Shown one piece after another: positions 63,462 to 64,000 of a DNA stretch of 64,000 nt. The stretch lies in NCBI GenBank assembly GCA_964533945.1, contig CAZHPA010000004.1, positions 1 through 64,000 on the forward strand, given 5' to 3'. Each line of letters begins with the position of its first letter. Position 1 is the first letter of the stretch. A model generated the notes under the pieces. The model was not told where the DNA came from, searched no databases, and worked only from the letters and a program-made list of their open reading frames with translations. Made by a program: the position numbers and the translations under genes. This DNA is from CAZHPA01 sp964533945 (GTDB taxonomy: Bacteria; Bacillota; Clostridia; Lachnospirales; WRBF01).

Positions 63462-63490
63462 ATTATATAATAAATTTTTCCATGTTTCAA
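63462..63490 (-). promoter_or_regulatory. Promoter of the uncharacterised gene upstream of rimM
   Basis: Minus strand: TTGAAA (63485-63490), a 17-base spacer, TATAAT (63462-63467). It probably also serves rimM, trmD and the paralog pair. Confidence 0.8.
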
Positions 63491-63560
63491 ATAAAATTTA
63501 TGCTATAAATTGGCTAATTTTCACAAATTGAATATTTGGGCTATAAATTACCCATTTATA

Positions 63561-63569
63561 TGCTATAAT
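63561..63569 (+). promoter_or_regulatory. Extended -10 promoter of ppdK
   Basis: TGC directly before TATAAT (63564-63569) forms an extended -10. No clear -35 is seen. GCTATAAATT is repeated upstream near 63502 and 63540. The ppdK ATG is about 50 bases downstream. Confidence 0.6.
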
Positions 63570-63617
63570 GTATTGCGTGAAAAGGTGTATTTAATATATA
63601 GGAGGGTTTAAAAAAAC

Positions 63618-64000
63618 ATGGGACAAAAATATGTTTATATGTTTTCAGAGGGCGATGGCTCAATGAAAAATTTGCTTGGTGGAAAAGGCGCAAACCTTGC
63701 TGAAATGACAAAGCTTGGGCTTCCAATTCCTCCCGGTTTTATCGTAACAACTGAAAGCTGCACACTATATAACACTTCGGGTAAAGTTTTATCAGATGAA
63801 ATTAAAGCGCAAATTGACGCTTGTATGGCAGAACTTGAAAAAATATCAGATAAAAAATTCGGCGATACAAAAAATCCGCTTCTAGTTTCCGTGCGTTCAG
63901 GCTCAAGAGCTTCAATGCCCGGTATGATGGATACAGTTTTAAATTTAGGCTTAAATGACGATGCCGTTTCTGGTCTTGCTACAGCAACAGGCAACGAACG
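63618..64000 (+). CDS. ppdK: Pyruvate, phosphate dikinase, N-terminal part (cut by window edge)
   Basis: The first 127 residues of an enzyme of about 870-880 residues that interconverts pyruvate + ATP + phosphate and PEP + AMP + PPi, common in anaerobes that use PPi-linked glycolysis. The N-terminal ATP-grasp region is unmistakable: YVYMFSEGDGSMKNLLGGKG, NLAEMTKLGLPIPPGF and the SVRSGSRASMPGMMDT loop. The reading frame is open at the right window end. SD TAGGAGGG precedes ATG 63618. Confidence 0.94.
   Translation, partial: MGQKYVYMFSEGDGSMKNLLGGKGANLAEMTKLGLPIPPGFIVTTESCTLYNTSGKVLSDEIKAQIDACMAELEKISDKKFGDTKNPLLVSVRSGSRASMPGMMDTVLNLGLNDDAVSGLATATGNE

Overview
This AT-rich window comes from the chromosome of a Gram-positive, anaerobic, motile, spore-forming Clostridia member. 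The evidence is a flavodiiron protein, an IspH-ribosomal S1 fusion, acetate kinase, pyruvate phosphate dikinase, a YvyF-type flagellar operon protein, a chemoreceptor, frequent TTG/GTG starts behind strong Shine-Dalgarno (SD) sites, and promoters resembling sigma-G and sigma-K sites. A Lachnospirales or Cellulosilyticum/Epulopiscium-like affiliation is possible, but I cannot establish it from the sequence alone.

Layout. 1-1463: the 3' part of RNase P RNA, a GNAT acetyltransferase and a GtrA-like membrane protein, then three tRNA genes (Phe, Gly, Gly) on the minus strand behind a consensus promoter. 1693-9737: a small P-loop protein, an M23 peptidase, a RelQ alarmone synthetase, then zapA, a U32 peptidase, a SEDS glycosyltransferase and its class B penicillin-binding protein (division and wall synthesis). 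9794-19376: two giant secreted fibronectin-III-type proteins that look like paralogs with degenerate SLH-like ends. 19500-24555: a chemoreceptor, a flavodiiron protein and acetate kinase. 24657-31997: a dense housekeeping run (yceD, rpmF, plsX, acpP, rnc, a flavoprotein, cmk, plsC, ispH-S1, secG) covering lipid, ribosome and isoprenoid functions. 32064-44860: a QueG-like Fe-S protein, a cation antiporter, prs-pth-mfd-folC, several small or uncharacterised genes and an ABC-F ATPase.

44876-56324 is the accessory, secreted-glycan part. It holds a GH3 beta-glycosidase, a cysteine-rich protein behind a sigma-K-like promoter, a 2160-residue GH89 alpha-N-acetylglucosaminidase carrying several CBM32-like, Ig-like and cohesin-like modules plus a C-terminal dockerin, and a secreted protein with copper-amine-oxidase-N and thioredoxin-like modules. 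56461-59639: trpS, yvyF, nfeD and floA, then a 33-codon peptide gene behind a sigma-G-like promoter. 59793-63439 (minus strand): an uncharacterised gene, rimM, trmD and a tandem pair of paralogous membrane-anchored proteins. ppdK runs off the right edge.

The points most worth follow-up are the GH89 protein with both cohesin-like and dockerin modules and operator-like repeats at its promoter, the predicted forespore peptide, the sigma-K-like cysteine-rich protein, the paired giant surface proteins, and the leader mini-ORF coupled to the chemoreceptor gene. All functional statements rest on motif recognition by eye; no database search was run.
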